Source of the DNA: Pseudogemmobacter hezensis
GTDB taxonomy: Bacteria > Pseudomonadota > Alphaproteobacteria > Rhodobacterales > Rhodobacteraceae
Direction of reading: 5' to 3'
Assembly: GCF_013155295.1 (NCBI RefSeq)
Contig: NZ_JABJXT010000002.1
Span: forward strand, 177,434-241,433
DNA: 64,000 bases
Both the position numbers and the translations under genes were made by a program. Of this stretch, positions 51,248 through 61,146 are shown piece by piece; positions within the stretch are counted from its first letter, which is position 1, and every line of letters starts with the position of its first letter. A model generated the notes under the pieces. It was not told the DNA's origin and searched no databases. It worked only from the letters and a program-made list of their open reading frames with translations.

Positions 51248-52330
51248 ATGTCGCATTCGGTCGAGCTGATCGACGTTGAACAGGCTTTTGGCGATGTGAA
51301 GGCGGTTCACCACTTCTCTGCCCATATCGCAGGGGGAGAGTTCTTTTCGATCCTGGGCCCGTCCGGCTGTGGCAAGACCACGCTTTTGCGCCTGATCGCT
51401 GGCTTTACCGAGCCGACAAAGGGCCGGGTGCTGATCGGTGACAAGGATATGGCCGGGATCCCGGCTGACCGCCGCCCGACCGCGATGATCTTCCAGTCGC
51501 TGGCGCTTTTCCCGCTGATGCCGGTCTGGGAAAACATCGCCTTCGGGCTGGAGGCGCGGGGCGTGCCCAAAGCGCAGCGCCGCAAGCGGGCCGAAGAGCT
51601 GCTCGAACTGATCGCGCTGCCGGGTTACGGCGACCGCATGGTGCATGAGCTGTCCGGCGGCCAGCGCCAGCGCGTGGCGATTGCCCGCGCCCTTGCCGTG
51701 CAGCCCCAGGTGCTGCTGCTGGACGAGCCGCTCTCGGCGCTGGATCTGAAACTGCGCCAGCATATGCGGGCCGAGCTGCGGGCGCTGCAAAAGCGCACCG
51801 GCGTGACCTTTATCTATATCACGCATGACCAGTCAGAGGCGCTGGCGATGTCTGATCGCGTCGCCGTCATGAGCGCGGGCGTGTTGCAGCAGATCGCCAC
51901 CCCGCAAGAGCTGTATGCGAACCCCGCCACCCCTTTCACCGCGCGTTTTGTGGGTGAAACCAATGCCATCGTCGGCACCGTGCGCGGCATCGAAGGCGGA
52001 CTTGCAACCCTGACCACCGCCGAGGGTCGCTTTACCGGACGCGCGGGGCCTGGCCTGACCGACGGCGCGCGGGCCACCATTTTCATCCGGCCCGAGGCCA
52101 TGGCGCTTAGCCGGATCGCGCTGCCCAACAGCCTGAATGCGATCACCACCTCGCTGGAATATGAGGGCGCCTCCGCGATGCTTTGCGCCCGGTCTGAGCA
52201 TGGCCAGGAGCTGCTGGCGGCGGTGCCGAACCGTCAGCTGGCCGAGGCCCCGGGCCAGGGCGAGCAGATCTGGCTGAGCTTTGCGCCCGAAGAGGCGTTG
52301 ATCCTCGCAGAAGAGGGCCAGCCCGCATGA
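51248..52330 (+). CDS. potA: Polyamine-type ABC transporter ATPase (PotA-like)
   Basis: 360 residues. Walker A GPSGCGKTT, signature LSGGQRQRVAIARAL, Walker B LLLDEPLSALD, and His-switch ITHDQSEALAMSD. The last 120 residues form a TOBE domain as in PotA/MalK. GAGAG precedes the ATG. The stop overlaps the next gene. Confidence 0.93.
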   Translation: MSHSVELIDVEQAFGDVKAVHHFSAHIAGGEFFSILGPSGCGKTTLLRLIAGFTEPTKGRVLIGDKDMAGIPADRRPTAMIFQSLALFPLMPVWENIAFGLEARGVPKAQRRKRAEELLELIALPGYGDRMVHELSGGQRQRVAIARALAVQPQVLLLDEPLSALDLKLRQHMRAELRALQKRTGVTFIYITHDQSEALAMSDRVAVMSAGVLQQIATPQELYANPATPFTARFVGETNAIVGTVRGIEGGLATLTTAEGRFTGRAGPGLTDGARATIFIRPEAMALSRIALPNSLNAITTSLEYEGASAMLCARSEHGQELLAAVPNRQLAEAPGQGEQIWLSFAPEEALILAEEGQPA

Positions 52331-53208
52331 ATGAGATGATCAAACGCTTTGGCCCCGGCCTTGGCGGGTTTTTCCTGATCCTGGTTGCGGTCTGGATCAT
52401 CGGCATGGTGCTGGCGCCCAATCTGATGATGCTGAATTTCTCGCTGAAGCCGATGCTCTTCCCCAATGACATCGGTGGACCGAAAGACGTCTATACCGTC
52501 GACAACTACACGGCGCTGTTTGGCGACCGCGTGCACCGGGCGATCTTTCTGAAAACCATCTGGGGCTCGGCGCTGGTGATGGTGGCGACGCTGGCGATCA
52601 CCTATCCGCTGGCCTTCTGGATGGCCAAAGTGGCCAGCATGCGCGGGGCCCGCGCCATGCTGACGATCCTGATTATTCCCTTCTGGATCAATGAGGTGCT
52701 GCGTACCCTGGCCTGGTTTATCATCCTGTCGTTCAACGGCCCGCTGAATGCCTTCCTGCTGTCGACCGGCCTGATCGATCAGCCGGTGCGCTGGCAGGGT
52801 GACTTTGGCGTGCTGGCGGGGATGGTCTATGCCTATATCCTCTTCATGCTGTTCCCGATCTACAACTCGATCTCAACGCTGGAAACGGCACAGCTTGAGG
52901 CAGCGAAGAACCTGGGCGCATCGACCTGGCGCATCCATTGGCGCATCGTGATCCCGCATGCGAAGGCGGGCATCGCCACCGGCTGCGTCTTCACCTTCAT
53001 GCTGGCGGCGGGGTCCTATGTGGCGCCTGCGCTTTTGGGCTCGCCCGGGTCGCGCTGGTTCACCGAGATCATCTACAACTGGTTCTTTGAGGGCGGGAAC
53101 TGGAACCGGGGCGCGGCCTATGCGCTGGTGCTGCTGGTTCTTTGCATGGCCGTCGTGATGGTCACGCTGAAGATTTTCCGCGTCAATCTGGCGGATGTGG
53201 CAAAATGA
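52327..53208 (+). CDS. potB: Polyamine-type ABC transporter permease (PotB-like)
   Basis: 293 residues, six membrane segments. N-terminal anchor FGPGLGGFFLILVAVWIIG; the EAA loop is EAAKNLGASTWRIHWRIVIP, which docks on the ATPase. Coupled to potA and to the second permease by ATGA overlaps. Confidence 0.92.
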   Translation: MNEMIKRFGPGLGGFFLILVAVWIIGMVLAPNLMMLNFSLKPMLFPNDIGGPKDVYTVDNYTALFGDRVHRAIFLKTIWGSALVMVATLAITYPLAFWMAKVASMRGARAMLTILIIPFWINEVLRTLAWFIILSFNGPLNAFLLSTGLIDQPVRWQGDFGVLAGMVYAYILFMLFPIYNSISTLETAQLEAAKNLGASTWRIHWRIVIPHAKAGIATGCVFTFMLAAGSYVAPALLGSPGSRWFTEIIYNWFFEGGNWNRGAAYALVLLVLCMAVVMVTLKIFRVNLADVAK

Positions 53209-54026
53209 GCAATATCCGCCCCATCACCCCGCTTGACCGCCTGGCCCGTGCGCTGCCGAAGGTGCTTTTCGCAGCCTATCTGGCGCTGTTCATCGCCTAT
53301 CTCTTCATGCCGCTGATCATCATGTCGGCGGCGACCTTCAACGCCTCAAAATTCCCGACCGTCACCCCCTGGCTGGGCACCACGTTGGGCTGGTTCCGCG
53401 AGCTGTGGAATGACGCCGCCATGTGGAAGGCGCTTTGGCTGTCGCTGGGCATCGGTCTGGCGGTTGTGGCCTTTGCCCTGCCCGTGGGCACGGCGGCGGC
53501 GCTGTTCCTGACCAGCCTGAATGCGCGGGCGCGGGGCATTTTCTATGCCGTCATGGTCTCGCCCCTGCTGACGCCGGGCGTGGCCATCGGCATCGCCACG
53601 CTGATCCTGTGGCGGCAGGCCGGGGTTGCGGGCGGCACCTTCCTGATCGTGATGGCTCAGGCGACCTTTATCACCGCATATGTGATGCTGATGGTGGTGG
53701 CCCGGCTGCAGCGCTTTGACCGCACCCAGGAAGAGGCCGCACTTGGCCTCGGCGCATCGAAATGGATGATTTTCCGCCGCGTGCTGCTGCCGTTTCTGAA
53801 ACCGGCGCTGATCGCGGCGGGCTTCATCGCCTTTTTGCAGTCGTTTGAAAACTACAACACCACGCTGTTCGTGCGCGGAACCGACACGCCGCTGACCGTC
53901 TACATCGCAACCAAGGTGCGCACCGGGCTGACGCCAGCCGTCAACGCGCTGGCGCTGATCCTGATCGCGCTGACCCTGGTGACGGCCCTGGTGTTGGAGC
54001 TGAACCGCCGCCGCAAAGAGCGGTAA
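53205..54026 (+). CDS. potC: Polyamine-type ABC transporter permease (PotC-like)
   Basis: 273 residues, six membrane segments; EAA loop EEAALGLGASKWMIFRRVLL. ATG 53205 overlaps potB. It ends directly against the coaBC stop (convergent, no spacer), so transcription of the two must meet here. Confidence 0.92.
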   Translation: MSNIRPITPLDRLARALPKVLFAAYLALFIAYLFMPLIIMSAATFNASKFPTVTPWLGTTLGWFRELWNDAAMWKALWLSLGIGLAVVAFALPVGTAAALFLTSLNARARGIFYAVMVSPLLTPGVAIGIATLILWRQAGVAGGTFLIVMAQATFITAYVMLMVVARLQRFDRTQEEAALGLGASKWMIFRRVLLPFLKPALIAAGFIAFLQSFENYNTTLFVRGTDTPLTVYIATKVRTGLTPAVNALALILIALTLVTALVLELNRRRKER

Positions 54027-55229
54027 TCACCGCAGCGCGGCGGCTATGCGTTCAGCCAGCTGCCGCGCCACCTGATCCTTGCCCATGCGGGGCCAGGCCT
54101 CGGCCCCCTGATCCGAGATCAGCGTCACGGCGTTTTCCGCCCCCCCCATAATCCCGGTCGCGGGCGAGACATCATTGGCGACAATCCAGTCACAGCCCTT
54201 GCGCAGCCGCTTGGCACTGGCGTGTTCGACCACCTTCTCGGTCTCGGCGGCAAAGCCGACCACCAGGCGCGGGCGGCTCTCACCCTTTGAGACGCTGGCC
54301 AGAATGTCCTCATTCTCGGCAAATTCCAGCGCAGGGGCGCGGCCGGACCCGTCTTTCTTCATCTTCTGTGCGCCCTGATTGGCAACCCGCCAATCGGCCA
54401 CCGCCGCCGCCATCACCGCCGCATCCGCAGGCAAAGCGGCCCGCACCGCTGCCGCCATCTCAGCCGCCGTTTCAACCTTGATCACCGTCACCCCCTGGGG
54501 CGGGGGCACCTCAGCCGGGCCGGTCACGAAGCTGACCCTTGCCCCCAGATCGCGCAAAGCCGCCGCAATCGCCGTGCCCTGCGCCCCGGACGAGCGATTG
54601 GCGATATAGCGCACCGGATCAATCGGCTCATGCGTCGGGCCAGAGGTCACCAGCACATGCCGCCCGGCAAGCGGGCCAGACACCGCGCCACCCAGGGCCG
54701 CCTCTATCGCTGCGAAAATCACTGCCGGCTCGGCCAGGCGGCCCGCGCCAAACTCGCCGCAGGCCATCTCGCCCTGATCGGGGCCCACGACCAGCACACC
54801 ATCGGCCTGCAAGGTGGCAAGGTTGCGCTGCGTGGCCGGATGCGTCCACATCCGCACATTCATCGCAGGCGCGATCAGCACCCGCTTGTCCGTCGCCAAA
54901 AGCAAGGTCGAGGCCAGGTCATCCGCCCGTCCGCCCGCCATCTTCGCCAGCAGATCCGCCGTTGCCGGCACCACAACCAGGAGATCAGCCGCCCGCGACA
55001 GCTGAATATGGCCCATCTCGGCCTCATCGGTCAGGTCAAAGAGGTCCTGGTAATGCCGCTCGCCAGCCAGGGCCGACAGCGAAAGCGGCGTGACAAATTC
55101 GGCCCCCGCTTTGGTCAGAACCGGGGTCACCGCCGCGCCAGCTTTTTTCAAAAGCCGCACCAGCTCCAGCGCCTTATAGGCCGCGATCCCGCCACCGACG
55201 ATCAGAAGAATACGTTTTCCGACAAGCAT
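54027..55229 (-). CDS. coaBC: Bifunctional phosphopantothenoylcysteine decarboxylase / synthetase CoaBC
   Basis: 400 residues. Two successive steps of coenzyme A synthesis. The N-terminal flavoprotein decarboxylase (about 1-185) has VGGGIAAYKALELVRLL and the PAMNVRMW substrate motif. The C-terminal synthetase (about 188-400) has TSGPTHEPIDPVRYIANRSS. The start sits 110 bases from the divergent cobalamin gene. Confidence 0.96.
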   Translation of the reverse strand: MLVGKRILLIVGGGIAAYKALELVRLLKKAGAAVTPVLTKAGAEFVTPLSLSALAGERHYQDLFDLTDEAEMGHIQLSRAADLLVVVPATADLLAKMAGGRADDLASTLLLATDKRVLIAPAMNVRMWTHPATQRNLATLQADGVLVVGPDQGEMACGEFGAGRLAEPAVIFAAIEAALGGAVSGPLAGRHVLVTSGPTHEPIDPVRYIANRSSGAQGTAIAAALRDLGARVSFVTGPAEVPPPQGVTVIKVETAAEMAAAVRAALPADAAVMAAAVADWRVANQGAQKMKKDGSGRAPALEFAENEDILASVSKGESRPRLVVGFAAETEKVVEHASAKRLRKGCDWIVANDVSPATGIMGGAENAVTLISDQGAEAWPRMGKDQVARQLAERIAAALR

Positions 55230-55340
55230 GCGCGGCCCTCCATTGCCGCTGAAACTTAGGGTGCGCGGCGGGGGAACTCAATTCCCCGCAGCATAAGGCC
55301 TGCACTGGTGCCCCGCGCCCCGGTTGCTATACTTGGCCCC

Positions 55341-55883
55341 ATGCAGATGTTTCCCCCCCTGACCCTGATCACCGGCGGTGCGCGTTCCGGCAAATCCGCC
55401 TGGGCCGAGGCCCTGGCCCGCCATTCCGGCCTGCGGCGGCGCTATATCGCCACCGCCCAGGCCTTTGATGCCGAGATGGCCGAGCGGATCCGCCAGCATC
55501 AGACCGATCGCGGCCCCGATTGGGAGACGTTTGAGACCCCGTTCGACGCCGCGCCTGCGCTGGCCGCCGCGCCCGCAGACAGCGTGACGCTCTTTGACTG
55601 CGCAACGCTTTGGCTGACCAACCACCTGCTGGCCGAGAACGATCTGGCCCAGGAAACCAAGGTGCTGCTGATCGCGCTGGCCGCCGCCCAGGGGCCGGTG
55701 ATTATGGTCACCAATGAGGTGGGCCAGGGCATCGTCCCCGCCGATGCCCTGTCGCGGCGCTTTCGGGACGCGCAGGGGCGGCTGAACCAGCAATTGGCAG
55801 CCCAGGCCGATCTGGTGGTGGCGGTGATGTGCGGCCTGCCGCTGGCGCTGAAGGGATCGCTGCCTCAGGGGGTCACCCGATGA
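55341..55883 (+). CDS. cobU: Adenosylcobinamide kinase / adenosylcobinamide-phosphate guanylyltransferase
   Basis: 180 residues from ATG 55341. Phosphorylates adenosylcobinamide and attaches GMP in the late cobalamin pathway. Walker A GGARSGKS, and VTNEVGQGIVP is the family's second conserved block. An upstream in-frame GTG at 55308 is not supported. No cobalamin riboswitch is visible in the short upstream spacer. Also called cobP in alphaproteobacteria. Confidence 0.94.
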   Translation: MQMFPPLTLITGGARSGKSAWAEALARHSGLRRRYIATAQAFDAEMAERIRQHQTDRGPDWETFETPFDAAPALAAAPADSVTLFDCATLWLTNHLLAENDLAQETKVLLIALAAAQGPVIMVTNEVGQGIVPADALSRRFRDAQGRLNQQLAAQADLVVAVMCGLPLALKGSLPQGVTR

Positions 55884-56449
55884 CCCGCTTCTGGCTGGTG
55901 CGCCACGGGCCAACCCATGCAAACAGCATGGTCGGCTGGAGCGATATTCCCGCAGATCTTTCCGATCATGCGCAGATTGCCCGGCTGAATGCGGCGCTGC
56001 CCGATGTTCCGGTGATCTCGTCTGACCTGTGCCGGGCGGTAGCGACCGCCGATTGCCTGCGCCCCCGCCCCCGCCTGCCCCATGACCCGGACCTGCGCGA
56101 GATCCATTTCGGCGAATGGGAGCTGAAAACCTGGGCCGAGGCGCAAGAAACCCACCCCGAGGCGATCCGCGCCTTTTGGGAGGCCCCCGGCCCAGCCATG
56201 GCCCCGGGCGGTGAATGCTGGGATCAGCTGACTGACAGGGTGAACGCCGCGCTTTTGCGGCTGACTGGCACGGCGGACGAGTTGATCATCGTCGCGCATT
56301 TCGGCGCGATCCTTGCGGCAGTGCAGCTGGCGGCCGGGCTAAGCGTGACCGAGGCCATGACCCATAAGATCGACAACCTCTCAGTCACCTGCATTGATTT
56401 CTCTGGCAGCCAGCCCGGAAAATTACATAAGATCAATCAGATCCCGTGA
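55880..56449 (+). CDS. Histidine phosphatase family protein, probably alpha-ribazole phosphatase
   Basis: 189 residues. Phosphoglycerate-mutase fold with the catalytic RHG in FWLVRHGPTH, and EIHFGEWELKTWAEAQ plus VAHFGAILA with the second His. Overlap with cobU in an ATGA and co-transcription suggest CobC-like alpha-ribazole-5'-phosphate phosphatase activity in cobalamin synthesis; other phosphatases of this fold cannot be excluded. Confidence 0.85.
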   Translation: MTRFWLVRHGPTHANSMVGWSDIPADLSDHAQIARLNAALPDVPVISSDLCRAVATADCLRPRPRLPHDPDLREIHFGEWELKTWAEAQETHPEAIRAFWEAPGPAMAPGGECWDQLTDRVNAALLRLTGTADELIIVAHFGAILAAVQLAAGLSVTEAMTHKIDNLSVTCIDFSGSQPGKLHKINQIP

Positions 56450-56574
56450 CAGCCTGCCTGCGTCCGGGCTGACTTCAGGGTCACCGCAGGTTTGCACCCG
56501 GCCTGGCGCAACAGACGGGTTTGCATCGGCCCGCACCTTGCTGCATTTATAGGGCGCAACAGCCGGAGCACGTC

Positions 56575-57519
56575 ATGGCCCTTAAAGTCGCCCTGCAGAT
56601 GGACCCGATCGGTGCCGTCAATATCGACGCCGATTCCACATTTCGAATTGCCCTTGAGGCACAGCAGAGGGGGCACAGCCTTTTCTTCTACACGCCGGAC
56701 CGGCTGGCCTTTGTCGAAGGGCGGGTGATTGCCCGCGGCTCTTACATCGAGCTGCGCCGCGAGAAGGGGAATCATGTCTCTTATGGCGAGGAAACCCAGG
56801 TCGATCTGGCCGATTTCGACGTGGTCTGGCTGCGTCAGGATCCGCCTTTCGACATGGGCTATATCACCACGACGCACTTGCTGGAGCTGCTTCACCCAAA
56901 AACTCTGGTGGTGAATGATCCGTTCTGGGTGCGCAATTTCCCGGAAAAGCTGCTGGTTTTGCGCTTTCCCGACCTTACGCCGCCCACTGCCATCGCCCGC
57001 GACCTGGCCACGATCCGTGAGTTCAAGGCCCGCCATGGCGATATCATTCTGAAGCCGCTTTACGGCAATGGCGGCGCCGGGGTGTTCCGCCTGGACGAAA
57101 ATGACCGCAACCTCTCATCGCTTTATGAGTTGTTCACCTCGATGTCGCGCGAGCCGATGATCGTGCAGAAATTCCTGCCGGCGGTCTCAAAAGGCGACAA
57201 GCGGGTGATCCTGGTCGATGGCGAGCCGGTCGGCGCAATCAACCGCGTGCCGCAGGCGGGCGAGACCCGCTCGAATATGCATGTGGGCGGGCGGCCCGAG
57301 AAGGTCGGTCTGACCGAGCGCGATCTTGAGATTTGCCGCCGAATCGGCCCGACCCTGCGCGATCATGGGCAGATTTTCGTCGGCATCGATGTGATCGGCG
57401 ACTGGCTGACCGAGATCAACGTAACCTCGCCCACCGGCATCCAGGAGCTGGAGCGGTTCGATGGCACCAATGCCGCCGCCCGCATCTGGCAGGTGATCGA
57501 GGCCAAGCGCGCGGGCTGA
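56575..57519 (+). CDS. gshB: Glutathione synthetase GshB
   Basis: 314 residues. ATP-grasp ligase that adds glycine to gamma-glutamylcysteine. [20 protein letters not shown] sets the start; conserved blocks are [33 protein letters not shown] and [16 protein letters not shown]. Ends 13 bases from the comM stop. In many alphaproteobacteria gshB follows rsmI and yraN; here it is on the opposite strand and 4 kb away. Confidence 0.96.
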   Translation: MALKVALQMDPIGAVNIDADSTFRIALEAQQRGHSLFFYTPDRLAFVEGRVIARGSYIELRREKGNHVSYGEETQVDLADFDVVWLRQDPPFDMGYITTTHLLELLHPKTLVVNDPFWVRNFPEKLLVLRFPDLTPPTAIARDLATIREFKARHGDIILKPLYGNGGAGVFRLDENDRNLSSLYELFTSMSREPMIVQKFLPAVSKGDKRVILVDGEPVGAINRVPQAGETRSNMHVGGRPEKVGLTERDLEICRRIGPTLRDHGQIFVGIDVIGDWLTEINVTSPTGIQELERFDGTNAAARIWQVIEAKRAG

Positions 57520-57532
57520 TCCGCCTGTCGCA

Positions 57533-59041
57533 TTAGCCCAAAGAGCCGGGGCTGACCCGATAAGAGGCAGCCTCGGCCAGATGGTTGCGATGGACCCCGT
57601 CGCAGCCCTCAAGATCGGCGATCGTGCGTGCGACCCGCAACAGGCGGTGATACCCCCGCGCCGTCAGGCCCATCCGCTCGGCCAGCAGGGCCGCAAGCGC
57701 GCGGCCCTCTTCATCGGGGGCGGCGAATTTCTCCAGCGCGTCCCCGGTCAGGTCTGCATTGGTGCGCCCCTCAATGCCCAGGCGCGCAGACTGAACCTGG
57801 CGCGCCGCACGCACCCGTGCCGCAACCCTGGCCGAGGGCTCGCTTGCCCCGGGTGTGACCAGATCGTCAAAGGGGATGGCCGAAACCTCCAGCCGCAGGT
57901 CAATCCGGTCAAGCAAAGGCCCAGAGATCCGCCCCAGATAATCGGTGCCGCATTTGGGCACCCTGGCGCAGGCCCGGGCCGGATCCGTCATATAGCCGCA
58001 GCGACAGGGGTTTGCCGCCGCGATCAGCTGAAAGCGGCAGGGATAGCGGATATGCGCATTGGCGCGAGAGACGATGATCTCTCCGCTTTCCAGCGGCTGA
58101 CGCAGGGTGTCCAGCACGTCGCTGTGGAATTCGGGCATTTCATCCAGAAACAACACGCCGTTATGTGCGAGGCTCATCTCGCCGGGCTTTGCCCCTTTGC
58201 CCCCCCCGGTCATGGCCGCTTTGGATGCAGTCTGATGCGGGCTGCGAAAAGGGCGGCTGCGCGAGATGCCTCCCTGATCCAGCAGGCCCGCCACTGAATG
58301 GATCATCGAGGTTTCCAGCGCCTCGCTTGCGCTCATCGATGGCAAAAGGCCGGGCAGGCAGGCGGCCAGCAGGCTTTTCCCGGTGCCGGGCGGGCCGGTC
58401 ATCAGCAGATTGTGCCGCCCGGCTGCTGCGATCTCAAGCACCCGCTTTGCCCGCTCGTGCCCGCGCACTGAACTGAGATCCGGGCCGGTGAAATTCTCAA
58501 TGATCTCATTTGTTTGCGGCGGCGGCAGGATAGCCTGCCCGGTGAAATGGCGCACCACCTCGGCCAGCGATCCGGCGGCGATCACCTCGGTCGCACCGAC
58601 CCATGCCGCCTCTGCCCCAGAGGCCTGGGGGCAAAGCAGCACGCAATCCTCTTCGGCGGCAGCCATAGCGGCGGGCAGCGCCCCGGCAACCGGCAAAAGG
58701 CGCCCATCAAGCGACAACTCCCCAAGCGCCAGCACCCGCGACACCTCATCCCGGGGCAGGATATTGATGGCGGCCAATAGCGCCATCGCGATCGCGAGGT
58801 CAAAATGACTGCCCTCTTTCGGCAGATCTGCGGGCGCAAGATTGATGGTGATCCGCCGATTGGGCAGCGCAATCGACATGGCATTCAGCGCCGCCCGCAC
58901 CCTCTCGCGCGATTCGCTGACGGCCTTATCGGCCATTCCCACCAGGCTGAACCCGGCGGCCCCGCCCTGGATGGCGCATTGCACCTCAACCAGGCGGGCC
59001 TCAACCCCTTCAAAGGCGACGCTATAGGCAGTGGCGATCAT
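57533..59041 (-). CDS. comM: YifB/ComM family Mg-chelatase-like AAA+ ATPase
   Basis: 502 residues. Lon-like N-terminal domain (about 1-170), then AAA+ with Walker A GPPGTGKS and DEMPEFHSDVLDTLRQPLE, and a C-terminal Mg-chelatase domain. ComM is a hexameric helicase promoting branch migration in natural transformation of Gammaproteobacteria; the role in this group is untested. Start 59041 gives MIATAYSVAFEGVEARLVE; an ATG at 59062 is in frame. Confidence 0.92.
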   Translation of the reverse strand: MIATAYSVAFEGVEARLVEVQCAIQGGAAGFSLVGMADKAVSESRERVRAALNAMSIALPNRRITINLAPADLPKEGSHFDLAIAMALLAAINILPRDEVSRVLALGELSLDGRLLPVAGALPAAMAAAEEDCVLLCPQASGAEAAWVGATEVIAAGSLAEVVRHFTGQAILPPPQTNEIIENFTGPDLSSVRGHERAKRVLEIAAAGRHNLLMTGPPGTGKSLLAACLPGLLPSMSASEALETSMIHSVAGLLDQGGISRSRPFRSPHQTASKAAMTGGGKGAKPGEMSLAHNGVLFLDEMPEFHSDVLDTLRQPLESGEIIVSRANAHIRYPCRFQLIAAANPCRCGYMTDPARACARVPKCGTDYLGRISGPLLDRIDLRLEVSAIPFDDLVTPGASEPSARVAARVRAARQVQSARLGIEGRTNADLTGDALEKFAAPDEEGRALAALLAERMGLTARGYHRLLRVARTIADLEGCDGVHRNHLAEAASYRVSPGSLG

Positions 59042-59161
59042 TCCGTCTTGCCCGCCCATCATTAACCAATCCTGACCTGCAGATTGCCGCAGGATCGGTT
59101 AGCGAATGGTTAAGACGCGGGCGCAGCCGAAACGGAATTTCGTTCTGCCTTTTGGGCGTGC

Positions 59162-60046
59162 TTAGCCCGGGCTGCCACGATAGAGGGCCATGAATTTCGG
59201 CCAGGCCTCGGGGTCGGCTGCGGTTTTGTCGCGGCAAAACGGGTTGCAAAAGCCAAAGCGACGGCCAGCCAGTTCCAGTGCATCGGTCACCGGGCGGCCG
59301 GAATAGGGGCAGGTGCTGTTTTCAATATCGGAGGCATCCGCGATGATTTTGGCTGCCAGAGGGATGGGGCCCGGCCAGTCGCGCCGTGGCCAGTCGCGGC
59401 GGTAGAAGGGCTGATCCGGGCCATCAACCAGCCCCATCGCCCGCCACCGCCGGAAGGACGGATGCGAAAGATGCGCATTTACATAGGCCTGGGCCGCGGC
59501 GCTGACAGGCAGATTATAGCCCGCGATCCTGGCCGCGATCGGGGCAAAGAACACATCCGCCACCGAATAATCACCACAAAGCCACGGCCCATTGCCGCCA
59601 CAGATCTTACGGGCATGGGCCCAGATCACCTCCAGCCGTTGCAGATCGGCCAGAACGGCGGCGGGCGGCTGGCAATCCTTATAAGAGGCGCGCAGGTTCA
59701 TCGGACAGTAATCGCGCAGCGCGAAAAATCCGGCATGCATCTCTGCCGCCAGCATCCGCGCGGTAGCGCGATGGGCAGGGTTCACAGGCCAGAGGCCCGC
59801 TTCGGGGTGACGGCTTGCCAGCTCTTCGGCGATGGCCAGGCTTTCGGTAACCACGGTACCCTCAGGCGTGCGGAGCGTCGGCGCGGTGCGGGCGGGGGCA
59901 TAATCGGCCAGCAGGCGCGGCAACTCTTCGGTATAGAGACGGGCGCTGTGCAGGCGGACAGGCAGGCCAAAAGCATCAAACAACAACCAGCCACGCAGCG
60001 ACCAGCTGGAATAGGCGCGGTCGCCAATCACCAGATCATAAGACAT
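59162..60046 (-). CDS. Glutathione S-transferase with C-terminal Cys-rich YHS-like extension
   Basis: 294 residues, longer than a typical GST (about 210-230). Thioredoxin-like N-domain (about 1-75) with the glutathione-binding RAYSSWSLRGWLL and VTESLAIAEEL. All-helical C-domain to about 225. The last 50 residues carry CPYSGRPV and GRRFGFCNPFCRDKTAADP, resembling a YHS metal-binding module. Upstream of its start is 180 bases of spacer before the IS remnant. Confidence 0.85.
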   Translation of the reverse strand: MSYDLVIGDRAYSSWSLRGWLLFDAFGLPVRLHSARLYTEELPRLLADYAPARTAPTLRTPEGTVVTESLAIAEELASRHPEAGLWPVNPAHRATARMLAAEMHAGFFALRDYCPMNLRASYKDCQPPAAVLADLQRLEVIWAHARKICGGNGPWLCGDYSVADVFFAPIAARIAGYNLPVSAAAQAYVNAHLSHPSFRRWRAMGLVDGPDQPFYRRDWPRRDWPGPIPLAAKIIADASDIENSTCPYSGRPVTDALELAGRRFGFCNPFCRDKTAADPEAWPKFMALYRGSPG

Positions 60047-60697
60047 TCAGACTTCCCTTTTCGTTCAGTCTGGCATGATAAAAAACATAACAGAAGCGCT
60101 GAATTGTGCGCAAAATCATCACCAAATGGAATGAATGATTCATGCGTTCTTTATCCGTTAGTGGCGGGGGAGAGGCGTCATTACAAAGACCAGGCATCCC
60201 CATGACCTGCCCCTTCCCCGCTGGGTTCATGCCAGGCATTCGATTTCGACGGTGGATGACGCATTGAAGCGGTTGATGTGAAGCAGGCAAACGCCACTGG
60301 CTTCACAGAAGCTGCGAGGCCATCTTTGCCTCGATCCCGCTTCGGGCGTGACATCCGGACCAGGGCTCCCAGGTTGAGAAGGCTCCCTTGCACCAGTGGC
60401 GCCGCCAATGCCCCAGGCGCTCTGTGGCTTTGAAAATCGCGTCGCGGTCTCTCACGGCAGGGTAATTCCCCCGTCATCGTCGTGCACTCTTGTGGACTGG
60501 TGCGCCCGCGGTGCCGCCGCTCTTAAGGATCGCGCGATGGCATCGCCTTGTGTCAAAGTCACCATCGCCGATTGCTGTCGCGATCTGCCCATCAGGTGGG
60601 ATCTGGTCCAACAAGCAAGGCTGCCACCCTTGTCGCTGAAAGTGAACATCAACGCACGCGTGCCGCAGGTGGCCCTGTCCATCGCCGGTATGAGAGA

Positions 60698-60730
60698 GTT
60701 CCGGAAACAGTCCGGGGGACTGTTTTCCCC
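60698..60730. repeat. Palindromic element, copy 1
   Basis: GTTCCGGAAACAGTCC, a GGG centre and GGACTGTTTTCC form an imperfect hairpin with a one-base indel between arms. It sits in the transposase remnant exactly between RKAN and the AMDRAT block, as an insertion. Read on the minus strand in the transposase frame it encodes E-N-S-P-P-D-C-F. Confidence 0.8.
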
Positions 60731-61110
60731 ACAATTGGCTTTGCGATATTGACGCCTGCGCTGCCCGCGATGCTTGCACACCAACCATTCTTTGTGTCGC
60801 ACATAAGCAGCTGCGCTGCCGCCACGACGTCCCCTCATGCCGAAGAACCTGATCCCGGCACTATCGCCCTATCCACCAGAGAGTTCAGCGGACACAGTCC
60901 ATTCAGCGGTTCGATATCTGTACCGTGGCACGCTTTGGTCAGCGGCTCAGGGCAAAAAAGCCCGGAACGGATCCGTTAACGCAGGACATCGAGAGAATGA
61001 TCGTCATCATCCCGCCGCACCAGGGCCCTCGAACCAATGGTGAAACCTGGCTCTATTGGTCGAAGTGGTAACCCGAACAGAACCTTCGTCTTCAAACAAA
61101 GCTGGACGGC

Positions 61111-61146
61111 GTTCCTCAGAAAACAGTCTCGAGGACTGTTTTCTGA
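61111..61146. repeat. Palindromic element, copy 2
   Basis: Perfect 13-bp arms TCAGAAAACAGTC (61116-61128) and GACTGTTTTCTGA (61134-61146) with TCGAG between, preceded by GTTCC as in copy 1. In the transposase frame it reads E-N-S-P-R-D-C-F. It separates the N-terminal fragment from AVQLCLKTKVLF. Confidence 0.85.
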
